The notes below the pieces were generated by a model. That model had not been told where the DNA came from. It searched no databases and worked only from the letters and a program-made list of their open reading frames with translations. Positions 26,787-35,789 of a stretch of 64,000 nt of DNA are shown here, in pieces. The position numbers and the translations under genes were made by a program. Source of the stretch: an uncultured Pseudomonadota bacterium (GTDB lineage Bacteria > Pseudomonadota > Gammaproteobacteria > Burkholderiales > SG8-39); contig CAIKRR010000027.1 in NCBI GenBank assembly GCA_903829815.1, forward strand, positions 25,112-89,111, in the 5' to 3' direction. Position 1 is the first letter of the stretch, and each line of letters begins with the position of its first letter.

Positions 26787-27869
26787 CTACTCGGGTTCGA
26801 TGCCGGCCAGTCGCACCATCTCGGCGTAGAGCTTCAACTGGCCTTCGAGATAGGCGCGAAATTCCTCGGGACTCGTGGGCGAGGGTTCGAAGCCCTGCTC
26901 CTGCAGTCGCTTGCGCAGGGCGGGGTCATCGAACACGCGGCGCATCGCGGCGTTGAGGCGCGCCACCACCTCGGGCGCCATGCCCGCAGGACCGAGCAGG
27001 CCGAACCAGCCGGCATCGATGTCCATGCCCGGGATTCCCGCCTCACCCAGCGTGGGGATATCGGGCAGGGAGGCAAGCCGGCGATGGCCGGTCACGGCCA
27101 GCGCACGCAGACGACCCGAAGCCTGGTAGGGCAGCACGAGAAGCTCGTTGGACATCATGGCCTGGATCTCGCCCGAGAGCAGTGCGCCAGTGGCAAGCCC
27201 GCCGCTCTTGTAAGGCACATGCGTCATGTGCAGGCCGGCCCGTGCATTGAAGAGTGCCCCTGCGAGATGAATCGTGTTGCCGATGCCCGGTGAGCCGTAG
27301 GCGATGTTGGTCTCGGGCCGGCGGGCCAGCGCCACGAATTCGGCAGCACTGCGCGCTGGCAGCGATGGCGTGACAGCCAGGATGAACGCCTGCTGCGAGC
27401 ACAGGTTGGTGATCGGTGTGAAATCGCGCAAGGGGTCGAACGGCAGCTTGCGATAGATGCTCGGGTTCACCACCAGCGAGGCCGAGACCACGAGCAGCGT
27501 ATGCCCATCGGGCGCCGCCTTGGCGACCGCATCGGCACCAATGATGCCGTTGGCGCCCAGCCGGTTCTCGACCACCACCGATTGCCCGGTCTGCGCTGCG
27601 TACTGCTGTCCGACCAGCCGTGCGATGGTATCGGGCGCACCCGGCCCGAAGGGCACGATGATGCGGATCGGACGGGCAGCGGTGCCTTGCGCCTGCGCGG
27701 GCACTGTCCATCCGGTGAGACTGGCCAGCACGAGCGCAGCACCAAGCCCGACGCGGGCGGCCAGTGCCCGGCCGACATGCCCGGCGGTTCGTGCCCCGCT
27801 CGTCGCCCCGCTCGTCGCCACTACCGCACGGCAGACCCGCCGAACACGCCTGCGCGCATTCACGCTCAT
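26787..27869 (-). CDS. Bug/TctC-family receptor (copy 4) in the hydantoinase operon
   Basis: A 360-residue periplasmic receptor with an unusually long Arg- and Gly-rich N-region before the signal core (ALVLASLTGWTVPAQAQG). The mature domain has PIRIIVPFGPGAPDTIARLV, QSVVVENRLGANG and AAPDGHTLLVVS. The start ATG overlaps the stop of the M20 hydrolase gene as ATGA, which supports the long N-terminus; a later start would shorten it. It is third in an operon hydantoinase-like, M20 hydrolase, Bug, so its ligand is probably the ureide or cyclic amide they process. Confidence 0.92.
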   Translation of the reverse strand: MSVNARRRVRRVCRAVVATSGATSGARTAGHVGRALAARVGLGAALVLASLTGWTVPAQAQGTAARPIRIIVPFGPGAPDTIARLVGQQYAAQTGQSVVVENRLGANGIIGADAVAKAAPDGHTLLVVSASLVVNPSIYRKLPFDPLRDFTPITNLCSQQAFILAVTPSLPARSAAEFVALARRPETNIAYGSPGIGNTIHLAGALFNARAGLHMTHVPYKSGGLATGALLSGEIQAMMSNELLVLPYQASGRLRALAVTGHRRLASLPDIPTLGEAGIPGMDIDAGWFGLLGPAGMAPEVVARLNAAMRRVFDDPALRKRLQEQGFEPSPTSPEEFRAYLEGQLKLYAEMVRLAGIEPE

Positions 27870-29074
27870 GATGATGTTGTCCCCTTCAACCCGAGCACGG
27901 CCCGCACCACATCGAGCTGGATGAGCGACGCGTCGATCATCTGTGCGATTGGAATCGATTCATTCGGCGCATGGCCCTGCCCACCCTCGCCCGGCCCGAA
28001 ATCGATGATCTCGATACCGTCGCGGGCGAAGTAGCGTCCATCGAAGACGCCGACAGCATTCACGAAACGCGCTGGCGCCCCCAGGTGGCTGGCGATGGCG
28101 GCATTGAAGGCCGCAAACATGGGCCCGTCGTCACGACTCTGGAAGCCGGCCGAGGCGGTGAGCTGGCTCACCTCGACGGTGCCCTCAGGCTCACCGGCAC
28201 TCAGGAGGCAATCGCGCAATTCGGCAAAGGCGTCAGCGGGGTTCTCGCTCGGCAGCAGACGCCGGTCGATCCGGACCTTGCAGTGCGCAGGCACCACATT
28301 GGGCTGCTCGCCCCCCTCGATGGTGCCCACATTGATCATCGAGGCCAGCTCGCCGCCCGGCGATGCGGCACGCCGGCGGGCAATGGCCGGACTCAGATCG
28401 CGCTCGACACGGGAGAGCAATCGCATCATTCGAAGAATGGCGTTGTCACCCGTCGGCGCGGCGCCGGCGTGGGCAGCACGGCCATGAGTGACCACTTGCA
28501 CCCAGATTACGCCCCGTTCGGCCACGATCATCTGATTTTCGGTCGGGGCACCGACCACCAGCATGTCGGGCCGCACCATGCCTTCGCCACGCAGTCGAGC
28601 CAGCCCGTCGGGACCGAGATTTTCCTCGTCGCCCACGAAAGTGAAGACGACCTCGCCACGCGCCGGCCCTCCGGCGCGAGCAATTTCGCGCGCAAGCCAC
28701 AGGTGACAGGCAGCAGCGCCCTTGGCGTTGGAGGCCCCAAGGCCATGCAGACGCCCCTCGCGAACCACCGGACCATACGGCTCGGTATGCCAGGCCGCCA
28801 GATCACCCGGGCCGATGGTGTCAACGTGCACGTTGAAAACGAGCGAAGGATGACCGCTGCCCAGACGTGCCACCACATTGGTCGAGGCACCGAAGCGAGG
28901 CGTGTCGACCCGGTAGCCGCTGGCGAGGAGATCGCGCGCGATGCGCTCGGCGATGGCGCTGGTATCACCCGGGGGCGAGCGTGAATCGATCGCCACCAGA
29001 TCACCCAGCGTGGCAACCAGATCGCGCCCGATCGGCTCGCGGTCGACGGGGCGTCCAGATTGGCTGTGCGTCAT
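27866..29074 (-). CDS. M20 family metallohydrolase (ArgE/DapE-like)
   Basis: A 402-residue zinc-dependent amidase. It has the first metal motif NVHVDT (His83, Asp85). The second motif is GLGASNAKGA, with Asn116 where most members have Asp. The catalytic pair is GDEEN (Glu150/151), and a dimerisation-domain His lies in HGRAAHAGA. The C-terminal metal His sits in QGHAPNES. The ATG at 29074 overlaps the last base of the preceding stop (TGATG). It follows the hydantoinase-like gene, suggesting the two open a ring and then cut the linear amide. It is not the hydantoinase/carbamoylase (HyuC) subtype, which is at 40.4 kb. Confidence 0.85.
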   Translation of the reverse strand: MTHSQSGRPVDREPIGRDLVATLGDLVAIDSRSPPGDTSAIAERIARDLLASGYRVDTPRFGASTNVVARLGSGHPSLVFNVHVDTIGPGDLAAWHTEPYGPVVREGRLHGLGASNAKGAAACHLWLAREIARAGGPARGEVVFTFVGDEENLGPDGLARLRGEGMVRPDMLVVGAPTENQMIVAERGVIWVQVVTHGRAAHAGAAPTGDNAILRMMRLLSRVERDLSPAIARRRAASPGGELASMINVGTIEGGEQPNVVPAHCKVRIDRRLLPSENPADAFAELRDCLLSAGEPEGTVEVSQLTASAGFQSRDDGPMFAAFNAAIASHLGAPARFVNAVGVFDGRYFARDGIEIIDFGPGEGGQGHAPNESIPIAQMIDASLIQLDVVRAVLGLKGTTSS

Positions 29075-30492
29075 CAGGGACGCCAGGCGGTGATCGACTC
29101 GGTGGTGTGCTCGAGATTGCGCGGCGCGGCCGGCGCCATCTGCTGCGTGGCCTTCACCGAGCGCCCCCAACCGCGGTCACCCACCAGTGCACCGTCCTTG
29201 GCAACGACGCGACCCCGCACCATCGTGAGCACCGGGCCGGCCGTGGTACGCCAGCCATGCCAGGGCGAAATCTTCGACTTCGAGAAGAGCGACTCATCGC
29301 GAATGTCGCGCTCCAGCGCCATGTCGACCAGCACGATGTCGGCATCGGCGCCCACCTGCAGCACGCCCTTGTGCGGATACAGACCCCAGGCCCGTGCCGG
29401 GTTCACGCACGCCCAGCGCACATAGTCGTTGAGGGTCATGCGCCCGGCGTTCACCTGAGTGAGCATGAGGGGCATCTGGGTCTGCACACCGGGGAAGCCG
29501 CATTCGCAGTTCCAGATCGTGTCGCGGCGTTTTTCCTCGATGGTGTGCGGCGCATGGTCGGTCGCAATCATGTCGACCGTGCCGTCGTGCAGGGCCTCCC
29601 ACAGCGCCACGTCGTGCCCGGGCTCGCGGATCGGCGGGTTCACCTTGGCAAGACCATGCATGGTCTTCATCTGCTCGCTGGTGAGGAGCAGGTACTGCGG
29701 GCAGGTCTCCACCGTGACATCGACCCCGCGGCGCTTGGCATCGCGCACGAAATAAAGACCATCGCGCGAGCTCTTGTGGGCGATGTGCAGGCGCGCGCCG
29801 GTCCACTCGGCAAAGAGCGTGGCGCGACTCACCGCTTCCATCGCGGCAATGGCCGGGCGCGCGGCCAGATGGGCGAGCGGATCGACGCGCCCGGCGGCCT
29901 CGAGCTTGCCCTGGCGGCGCGCCATGATCGAGGCATTCTCGGCGTGCACCGTGCACCGAAGGCCGAGCTGGGCCAGGATCTCGAAGCCCTCGAGCATCGC
30001 GCCATCAGTCGGGGCCGGCAGATTGCCGAAGGTATTGCCCATGAAGCACTTGAAGCTTGCTGCCCCGGCAGCAGCCAGGTCTGCAAGCTGGTCGATATTG
30101 TTCTCGGCGAGCAGGCCGTAGATGCCGAAGTCGACATGAGCATCCCGGCTGGCGATGCCGATCTTCTGCTCCATCGCTGCCACCGTGCCGGTGGGCGGGT
30201 TGGTGTTGGGCATCTCGAACACGGTGGTCACACCACCCAGGGCAGCCGCACCGGTACCGGTATGCCAGTCTTCCTTGTACTCATAGCCAGGCGTACGAAA
30301 GTGCACGTGGGAGTCGATGGCACCCGGAATCACGTACTTGCCGGTGGCGTCGATCACCTGCGCAGCCGGTGGCATCAGGGCCTCATCACCGATGGCAACG
30401 ATGCGCTCGCCCACGATGGCGATGGCCGCCTCGACGGTCGACTCGGGGCTCACCACCTTGCCACCGCGGATCAGGATGTCGATCTTGTTCAT
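29074..30492 (-). CDS. Hydantoinase/allantoinase/dihydroorotase-type cyclic amidohydrolase, intact metal site
   Basis: A 472-residue cyclic amidohydrolase that opens rings such as allantoin, hydantoin or dihydropyrimidines. All ligands are visible: HVH (His62, 64), the carboxylated Lys148 in SFKCFM, His183 in TVHAEN, His239 in HIAHKSS and Asp312 in ATDHAPH. The HFRTPGYEYKED segment and FKCFM point to the allantoinase/dihydroorotase side rather than true D-hydantoinase. A GGGGAAG site lies before the ATG. It is the first gene of an operon with the M20 hydrolase and Bug copy 4. Compare the degenerate paralogue at 38.9 kb. Confidence 0.88.
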   Translation of the reverse strand: MNKIDILIRGGKVVSPESTVEAAIAIVGERIVAIGDEALMPPAAQVIDATGKYVIPGAIDSHVHFRTPGYEYKEDWHTGTGAAALGGVTTVFEMPNTNPPTGTVAAMEQKIGIASRDAHVDFGIYGLLAENNIDQLADLAAAGAASFKCFMGNTFGNLPAPTDGAMLEGFEILAQLGLRCTVHAENASIMARRQGKLEAAGRVDPLAHLAARPAIAAMEAVSRATLFAEWTGARLHIAHKSSRDGLYFVRDAKRRGVDVTVETCPQYLLLTSEQMKTMHGLAKVNPPIREPGHDVALWEALHDGTVDMIATDHAPHTIEEKRRDTIWNCECGFPGVQTQMPLMLTQVNAGRMTLNDYVRWACVNPARAWGLYPHKGVLQVGADADIVLVDMALERDIRDESLFSKSKISPWHGWRTTAGPVLTMVRGRVVAKDGALVGDRGWGRSVKATQQMAPAAPRNLEHTTESITAWRP

Positions 30493-30579
30493 GTCTTCCC
30501 CATCATGTGAGTCGTGCCAGGCCTGAGTGCCGGCAGGTGCACCGTGAATGCAGGCGCAGGCCCGAGTTTACGCGAGCGC

Positions 30580-31545
30580 TCAGAGCCCGAGCAGGCGGGC
30601 CGCATTGCCCCCCAGAATCGCCGCCTTGTCCTCGGCCGCGAGATCAAGCGCATCGACATGCGCCGTGTCGGCGTCGATGTAGGGATCATCGGTTGCGAAC
30701 AGCAGATGGTCGGCACCGGCAAAGCCGATGGCCATGTCGAGTACCGGGCCGAAGAACGACGCGGTGTCGTAGTAGAGCTGCTTCGCATAGACACTGGGCA
30801 ACTGCGAGATGTGCTCGCGGCAGGCCGGGAAGATGCGAAAACCGTTGTCGAGGCGCTCGATGAGGGTGAGCAGGGTGCCCCCGGTGTGGGCCAGAACGAT
30901 GGCGATGTCGGGATGGCGCTCGAGAACCCCGCCGTAGATGAGACGGGTGGCCGCGAGCGTGGTGTCAAACGGGAACCCGACCCGCAGCGGCAGTTCGTAA
31001 CCGTCCATGCCCGAGGTATTGGCCGGGAACATCGGGTGCATGAAGGCGGGCAGCGAGAGGGCACTCATCTGCTCCCAGAGCGGCTCGAACATCGGGTCAT
31101 CGAGCTGGCGGCCACTGACGTTGGAACCCAGCGCAATGCCGCGCATGCCAAGGTCGTTGACCGCCCGATCCAGTTCGCGCATCGAGGCATCGATGTCGCC
31201 CAGCGGCAGGCTGGCCATGCCCACGAAGCGATCGGGGTGCGCTGCGCACATCTCGTAGACACGATCGTTGATCATGCGCGCCACCTCGATCTGGATGCTC
31301 GGCTCCCAGGCGTACACATTGGGCGTGCTGAGCGAGATGGCGCGCATGTCGATGCCCTTGCGATCCATTGCACGCAAGCGGTCATCGACTTCGAACATGT
31401 CAGGCCGCGACCACGCCACGGTATTGCCACCGCGCCCGAGAAAGGTCTTGTCGCCACTCTCGGTCACCTCGAGCCCCAGGTGGGTGCGCAACTGCTCGAG
31501 ATATTGTCGATCGACGATGTGGGCGTGAATGTCGATGCAGGTCAT
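30580..31545 (-). CDS. Amidohydrolase family 2 protein (ACMSD-like decarboxylase/hydrolase)
   Basis: A 321-residue TIM-barrel protein of the ACMSD / gamma-resorcylate decarboxylase group. Metal positions are DIHAHI (HxH at the N-terminus), FMHPMF, the LAHTGG histidine and FATDDPY aspartate. An AAGGAG site nine bases before the ATG at 31545 fixes the start (MTCIDIHAHIVD). Family members mostly do non-oxidative decarboxylation of aromatic or semialdehyde acids, with some hydrolases. It lies between the hydantoinase operon and the chromate transporter genes, 87 bp before the hydantoinase start, so it may be the operon's upstream gene. Confidence 0.85.
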   Translation of the reverse strand: MTCIDIHAHIVDRQYLEQLRTHLGLEVTESGDKTFLGRGGNTVAWSRPDMFEVDDRLRAMDRKGIDMRAISLSTPNVYAWEPSIQIEVARMINDRVYEMCAAHPDRFVGMASLPLGDIDASMRELDRAVNDLGMRGIALGSNVSGRQLDDPMFEPLWEQMSALSLPAFMHPMFPANTSGMDGYELPLRVGFPFDTTLAATRLIYGGVLERHPDIAIVLAHTGGTLLTLIERLDNGFRIFPACREHISQLPSVYAKQLYYDTASFFGPVLDMAIGFAGADHLLFATDDPYIDADTAHVDALDLAAEDKAAILGGNAARLLGL

Positions 31546-31645
31546 GCGAACTCCTTGGACGTGCGATATGGCCTGCAGGGCGCAAGGCCAGGAACGAGGA
31601 CAGGCGAGGTGACGTGCAATGGCCTGGGCAGAACAGGGCACATGG

Positions 31646-32173
31646 TCAGAGGATACCGCTCAGCCCGAGGATTGCGCCAAGCGCGATGAGCCACAGAGGG
31701 CTTACTCGGGTTTTCAGCACCACCAGCGCCGTCAGCGCAGTGAGCAGGTAGGCCGTCGGCCCGTGTGCGGCGGCCACGGTGATGAGGCAGCCCCCGGAGA
31801 GGGCCAGGCCAACGATGACCGGAAAGAGGCCTGCCTGAGTCACCCGGCGCCATCGTGCTCCCTGGAACCGATCCCACACCAACACGACCAGCATCGCCAG
31901 CAGGGCCGAGGGGCCAGCCATGGCGAGGGTTGCCACCAGGCAACCCGGAATGCCGGCAACGTGATAACCGATGAGGCTCACCACGAGCACGTTGGGGCCT
32001 GGCATCGCGTACCCCAGGCCGTACAGGTCGGCAAAGGTGCGCGCGTCCATCCATTGATGGTGCTCGACCACCACCCGCTGGATCTCGGTGAGGGCCGAGG
32101 TCATCCCGCCAAAGGAGAGCACCGAGAGGATCGAGAATTCGACCGCCAGATCAATGAGTGAGGCCTCGTTCAT
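31646..32173 (-). CDS. Chromate transporter family protein, second half-size subunit
   Basis: A 175-residue membrane protein with about five hydrophobic segments. The motif FGGMTSALTEIQRVVVEHHQW, then GYAMPGPNVLVVSLIGYHVAG, is the CHR-domain signature. It is a short-chain CHR protein that pairs with the preceding gene, together equal to one full ChrA. Its ATG overlaps the partner's stop (ATGA), so both are made together. In this setting the transported anion could be an organic or inorganic oxyanion other than chromate. Confidence 0.88.
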   Translation of the reverse strand: MNEASLIDLAVEFSILSVLSFGGMTSALTEIQRVVVEHHQWMDARTFADLYGLGYAMPGPNVLVVSLIGYHVAGIPGCLVATLAMAGPSALLAMLVVLVWDRFQGARWRRVTQAGLFPVIVGLALSGGCLITVAAAHGPTAYLLTALTALVVLKTRVSPLWLIALGAILGLSGIL

Positions 32174-32805
32174 CGCACGCGCCTCGACGCCATCAGGACA
32201 CCCAGAGGCCCCATGGTGACCAGCACCACCGGCAGGCTGAGTCGGAAGACCACGACCGCCACAAAGGTGAGGACGGCGACGATCGCGATCGGGTTGCGAA
32301 GGCCCGGAGCCGCCGCAGTCTTCAGACCGAACGAGAGCATGAGGCCTGCAGCCACCGGTGAGATGCCACGCATCGCGTTCTTCACGGCAGGCAGATCACC
32401 GTACTGGGCGTAGAGCGTTCCGAGAATCAGCACGAAGATGAGTGGCACGGTCATGATGGCGATCGAGGACACCACCATGCCCGTGGTACCCCGCAGATGT
32501 CGGCTGACCGCCGCAATGAGATTGAAGACGTTGGGCCCGGGCATGAACTGGGCAATGGAAAGACCGTTGTTGAATTCCTCGGCCGTAAGCCAATGCCGCT
32601 CCTCGACCATGAGCCGGCGCAACCAGACGATGGAGCCCCCGAAGCCAGTAGCCCCGACCAGTGCATGGGTCCAGAAGAGCGTTGCGAGTGACGGCGGCTC
32701 TCGGCTGGGGCTGCCCTCGGGACCGGCGTGATGCGGTTCGCTCTCGGGGCGGCCGGGCACATCACCATCGCGGACATCGGCTGCGGCATCCCGAACCGTC
32801 GTCAT
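32170..32805 (-). CDS. Chromate transporter family protein, first half-size subunit
   Basis: A 211-residue CHR-domain membrane protein. The first 38 residues are hydrophilic and acid-, Gly- and Pro-rich, then the signature TGFGGSIVWLRRLMVEERHWL and AQFMPGPNVFNLIAA follow, with five hydrophobic segments. It starts with an ATGA overlap on the stop of the D-carbamoylase gene, which links an anion transporter directly to a carbamoylase in one transcript. The pair with the following gene is a two-protein ChrA, not a broken single gene: both halves have complete signatures and their own start. Confidence 0.88.
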   Translation of the reverse strand: MTTVRDAAADVRDGDVPGRPESEPHHAGPEGSPSREPPSLATLFWTHALVGATGFGGSIVWLRRLMVEERHWLTAEEFNNGLSIAQFMPGPNVFNLIAAVSRHLRGTTGMVVSSIAIMTVPLIFVLILGTLYAQYGDLPAVKNAMRGISPVAAGLMLSFGLKTAAAPGLRNPIAIVAVLTFVAVVVFRLSLPVVLVTMGPLGVLMASRRVR

Positions 32806-33758
32806 GAAGCGCCTCCGGAAGGGGCGTCTCCGAGCGGGGCCCCGGCCCCGGTGCGCTCCAGAATCAGCCCGTAATGCTCGGGGCGGCGGTGCGCGGCAAA
32901 GTTGAAGACGTTCTGGCGAAAACGATCACCGACCGCCAGATCGGCATTCACGAAGATCACTTCATCGTCTTCAGACTGCGACTGCGCCATGATCTCGCCA
33001 CTGGGCGACACGATGACTGAACCGCCAATCATGTGAAAGCCATCCTCGAGGCCGGCCTTGGCCGCTGCCGCTACCCAAAGGGCGTTCTGGTAGGCGCCCG
33101 ACTGGAGGGTGAGCAGATGATGGAACATCCGCAGGTGGGGTGGCTCAGACCAGTGGATGTTGACCGAGGGCGTGCTGAACCCCAGGGTCACGATCTCAGC
33201 ACTTTGCAGACCCAGCACCCGGAAGGTCTCGGGCCAGCGGCGGTCGTTGCAGATGCACATGCCGATGCGCGCATCCATCGCGCTCCAGGCGCGGAAGCCT
33301 TCATTGCCAACCTGGAAATAGCGCTTTTCCAGGTGCTGGAAGGGCGCCGTGGGCTTGTGATCGGCGTGCCCCGGCAGATGAATCTTGCGATAGCGGCCCA
33401 CAATCCGGCCCTGCGCATCCACGAGAATCTGGGTATTGAAGCGCTCGCCCCGAGGGGTGAGTTCGGCAAACCCGAGGGTAAAGCCGATGCCCAGGTCGCG
33501 TGCACGCTCGAAGAGCACGCGCGTCTCGGGGCCGGGCATCTCGCGCTCGTAGAAGTGGTCGAGCGCTTCGCCATCCTCGAGCCAGTAGCGCGGAAAGAAC
33601 GTGGTGAGTGCGAGTTCGGGAAACACCACCAGCCGGGCGCCGCGGCTCGCCGCCTCAGTCATCAGCGCGAGCAGTCGCGCGACCGCCGAAGCGCGGCTGT
33701 CAGCCCTGTGAACAGGCCCCATCTGGGCCACGGCAAGCCCGAAGGGGCGACGAATCAT
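32802..33758 (-). CDS. N-carbamoyl-D-amino acid hydrolase (D-carbamoylase, nitrilase superfamily)
   Basis: It hydrolyses N-carbamoyl-D-amino acids to the D-amino acid, CO2 and ammonia in the cytosol. The 318 residues match the known Agrobacterium enzyme closely along their length: FPELALTTFFPR (Glu48), RYRKIHLPGH (Lys125), CNDRRWPET (Cys170) form the catalytic triad, and FHHLLTLQSGAYQNALW and the tail FNFAAHRRPEHYGLI also match. The start is the ATG at 33758, with AGGAGA before it; the track adds 11 residues. It is first in an operon with the two chromate-transporter genes and divergent from an ABC receptor. Confidence 0.92.
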   Translation of the reverse strand: MIRRPFGLAVAQMGPVHRADSRASAVARLLALMTEAASRGARLVVFPELALTTFFPRYWLEDGEALDHFYEREMPGPETRVLFERARDLGIGFTLGFAELTPRGERFNTQILVDAQGRIVGRYRKIHLPGHADHKPTAPFQHLEKRYFQVGNEGFRAWSAMDARIGMCICNDRRWPETFRVLGLQSAEIVTLGFSTPSVNIHWSEPPHLRMFHHLLTLQSGAYQNALWVAAAAKAGLEDGFHMIGGSVIVSPSGEIMAQSQSEDDEVIFVNADLAVGDRFRQNVFNFAAHRRPEHYGLILERTGAGAPLGDAPSGGAS

Positions 33759-33861
33759 GACATCTCCTGCAATCGACGGGTGCTCAGGCATACTCGTTGC
33801 TTGGACAACGCATGGCTGAACGCAGCCTGCATCCTATCCACCCCACCGCGGAATCACAAAC

Positions 33862-34938
33862 ATGGCCCCCTCGCTGCCGCTCGATACCCCGACCTCGCGC
33901 CACCCCGCGTTTCGCCCGCTGCGACGCACCCTGGCATGCCTTGCGGTTGCCGCTGCGAGCCTCACCGGGCTGGGGCTTCCGGCTGCGCAGGCCCAGACCC
34001 CGATCAAGTTCTCGCTCAACTTCAAGCCCGATGGGTCCAACGCCGCCTGGTTCCTCGCTGCCGAACGCGGCTACTTCAAGGAAGCGGGCCTCGATGTTGC
34101 CCTGGATACCTCGGCGGGTACCGGCGACGTGATCCAGCGCCTCGCCTCGAACACCTACGACCTGGGGTGCGCCGACATCGGCACGCTCATCGAATTTGCC
34201 GGGCGCAATCCGCAGCAGGCACCGGTAACGGTCATGGTGCTCTACGCACGATCACCCCTTGCCATCATCAGCTTCAAGAAGGCGGGTATCAACCGACCCT
34301 CTGATCTCATCGGCAAGCGCATGGGGGCACCGGCCAACGACGGCGCCTTTCGCATGTGGCCGACCTTTGCCAAGGCCGCCGGCATCGATGCATCGAAGGT
34401 GCAGAACCAGAACGTCGACATCCGGGTGCGTGAAACGATGCTGGTGCGCGGTGAATACGAAGGGGCCTATGGCTACGACTCGAGCATGTGGTTCAACCTG
34501 AAGCCCATGGGCGTGAAGCTCGAGGACTTGTCGTTCCTGCGCTATGCCGACTACGGCCTGGACTTCTACGGCAACTCGGTGATGGCGTCGAGAAAGTTCA
34601 TGGCCGAGCACCCGAAGGAAGTCGAAGCATTCACCCGCATCACGGCGCGTGCCTGGCGCGAGGCGATGGCCGATCCGAAAGCGGCGGTTGCCGCGCTCTA
34701 CAAGCGCGAGCCGCTCATCAATGTCGAGGTCGAGATCGAAAAGCTGCAGTGGCTCACGAAGAACCAGCTCACCACGCCGCAGACGCGCGCCGAGGGCATG
34801 GGGGCGGTCGACATCGGTCGGCTGGACAAACAGATCGCTGCCATCACCGAAGCCTTCCAGCTGCCCTCGCTCCCGGCCACGAACGCCATCTACGATGCCA
34901 AGTTCCTGCCGCCGCGGGCCGAGCGGCAACTGCCCTGA
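33862..34938 (+). CDS. ABC transporter substrate-binding protein, NMT1-like (orphan)
   Basis: A periplasmic receptor of 358 residues. A long N-region with Arg residues precedes a signal peptide ending LPAAQAQT. The mature protein starts PIKFSLNFKPDGSNAAWFLAAERGYFKEAGLDV, the NMT1/SsuA-like layout, and later has DLIGKRMGAPANDGAF. It is divergent from the D-carbamoylase gene across about 100 bp and is probably co-regulated with it, so N-carbamoyl or ureide compounds are candidate ligands. No permease or ATPase is adjacent. It converges on the glycosyltransferase gene. Confidence 0.88.
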   Translation: MAPSLPLDTPTSRHPAFRPLRRTLACLAVAAASLTGLGLPAAQAQTPIKFSLNFKPDGSNAAWFLAAERGYFKEAGLDVALDTSAGTGDVIQRLASNTYDLGCADIGTLIEFAGRNPQQAPVTVMVLYARSPLAIISFKKAGINRPSDLIGKRMGAPANDGAFRMWPTFAKAAGIDASKVQNQNVDIRVRETMLVRGEYEGAYGYDSSMWFNLKPMGVKLEDLSFLRYADYGLDFYGNSVMASRKFMAEHPKEVEAFTRITARAWREAMADPKAAVAALYKREPLINVEVEIEKLQWLTKNQLTTPQTRAEGMGAVDIGRLDKQIAAITEAFQLPSLPATNAIYDAKFLPPRAERQLP

Positions 34939-34961
34939 GCCCAGCGCAGAGAGGGCTGCAA

Positions 34962-35693
34962 TCAGTCCGAAAAAAGTGGTTTCTCGAGCTTTGAATAGTG
35001 ATTCGGGTCGAGGGCGTGCGCTTGCGAGTGCGGCCGTGAAGGGGTCTGATACAGACTGTAGATGAGCCCCTCCTTCGCCGAGTGCATGAACCTCGCCGGG
35101 TATTTGTGCAAGACCGGTGCCATTGCCAGGGTATAGGCAATCGGGCCTGATACGCGTAGAACGCCGATGCGACCCACCCCGAACCAGGGTGCCGAATAGC
35201 AGTTCATGTTGTCGATGACCTGATCGAGAACGCGGCGAAGAAACGGATGGTTCTTTTCGGCGATGACGAACCACTGCTGAAATTCGCCCCCTGCCACTCG
35301 CGCCAATTCCGGATATACCCCGGCACCCTGTGCAGCTTCGCCCATCCGATTGGGCCACTGCGAGAGCACGAACGTGTCGCTCGCTCGCAATATGTCGTTC
35401 AGAGGTCTCGAGACAGTGCTCTTGATGTCGAGATAGACCCCACCTTCCTCGTAGATGACGAGATAACGGAAGACATCGGCCAGCACGACTCGATACAGGG
35501 GATCCAGCTTCCGGATGAGACGCTTGAAGTCGTTGCCAAGATGCGTGACCAGATACTCGTCCATCTCCTGGTCATTGAAAACCCGGCAAGACCACTCGGG
35601 ATTGAGTTCTCTGAGCTTCGCCATGTTTGCAACGATTTCCACCGGAAGGGCGTCAACGTCGCGGCACGCCTGAAAGAGCTTTTTTGCTATCAA
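34962..35693 (-). CDS. GT32-like glycosyltransferase (OCH1/capsular mannosyltransferase type)
   Basis: A 243-residue protein. The start IAKKLFQACRDVDALP and the core RVVLADVFRYLVIYEEGGVYLDIKSTV are the sugar-transferase region carrying the DXD-like site, here YLDIKS. The start codon appears to be TTG at 35693, with only a weak GAG site. This gene is visibly less GC-rich than its neighbours (33 of 60 G+C in the sampled line 35461-35520 against 46 of 60 at 36541-36600). It has no sugar-nucleotide or export genes around it. It probably adds a sugar to a surface polymer and was probably acquired horizontally. Confidence 0.8.
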   Translation of the reverse strand: MIAKKLFQACRDVDALPVEIVANMAKLRELNPEWSCRVFNDQEMDEYLVTHLGNDFKRLIRKLDPLYRVVLADVFRYLVIYEEGGVYLDIKSTVSRPLNDILRASDTFVLSQWPNRMGEAAQGAGVYPELARVAGGEFQQWFVIAEKNHPFLRRVLDQVIDNMNCYSAPWFGVGRIGVLRVSGPIAYTLAMAPVLHKYPARFMHSAKEGLIYSLYQTPSRPHSQAHALDPNHYSKLEKPLFSD

Positions 35694-35789
35694 CTGTGAA
35701 ATCTCGCGAAGCCGTTGCCCGATGGATTCGTTTCAGTCTAACAACTGCAGGGCGCGGGTGTGCCTGGGGCAAGCATTCTCAACACCGCA

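Noticed and set aside
28867-30510. 547-residue plus-strand ORF
   Set aside because: Antisense to the hydantoinase-like gene with all its metal ligands.
31646-32805. Chromate transporter seemed to be one gene broken by a frameshift
   Set aside because: Each half has a full CHR signature and its own ATG, joined by an ATGA overlap, as expected for paired short-chain CHR proteins.
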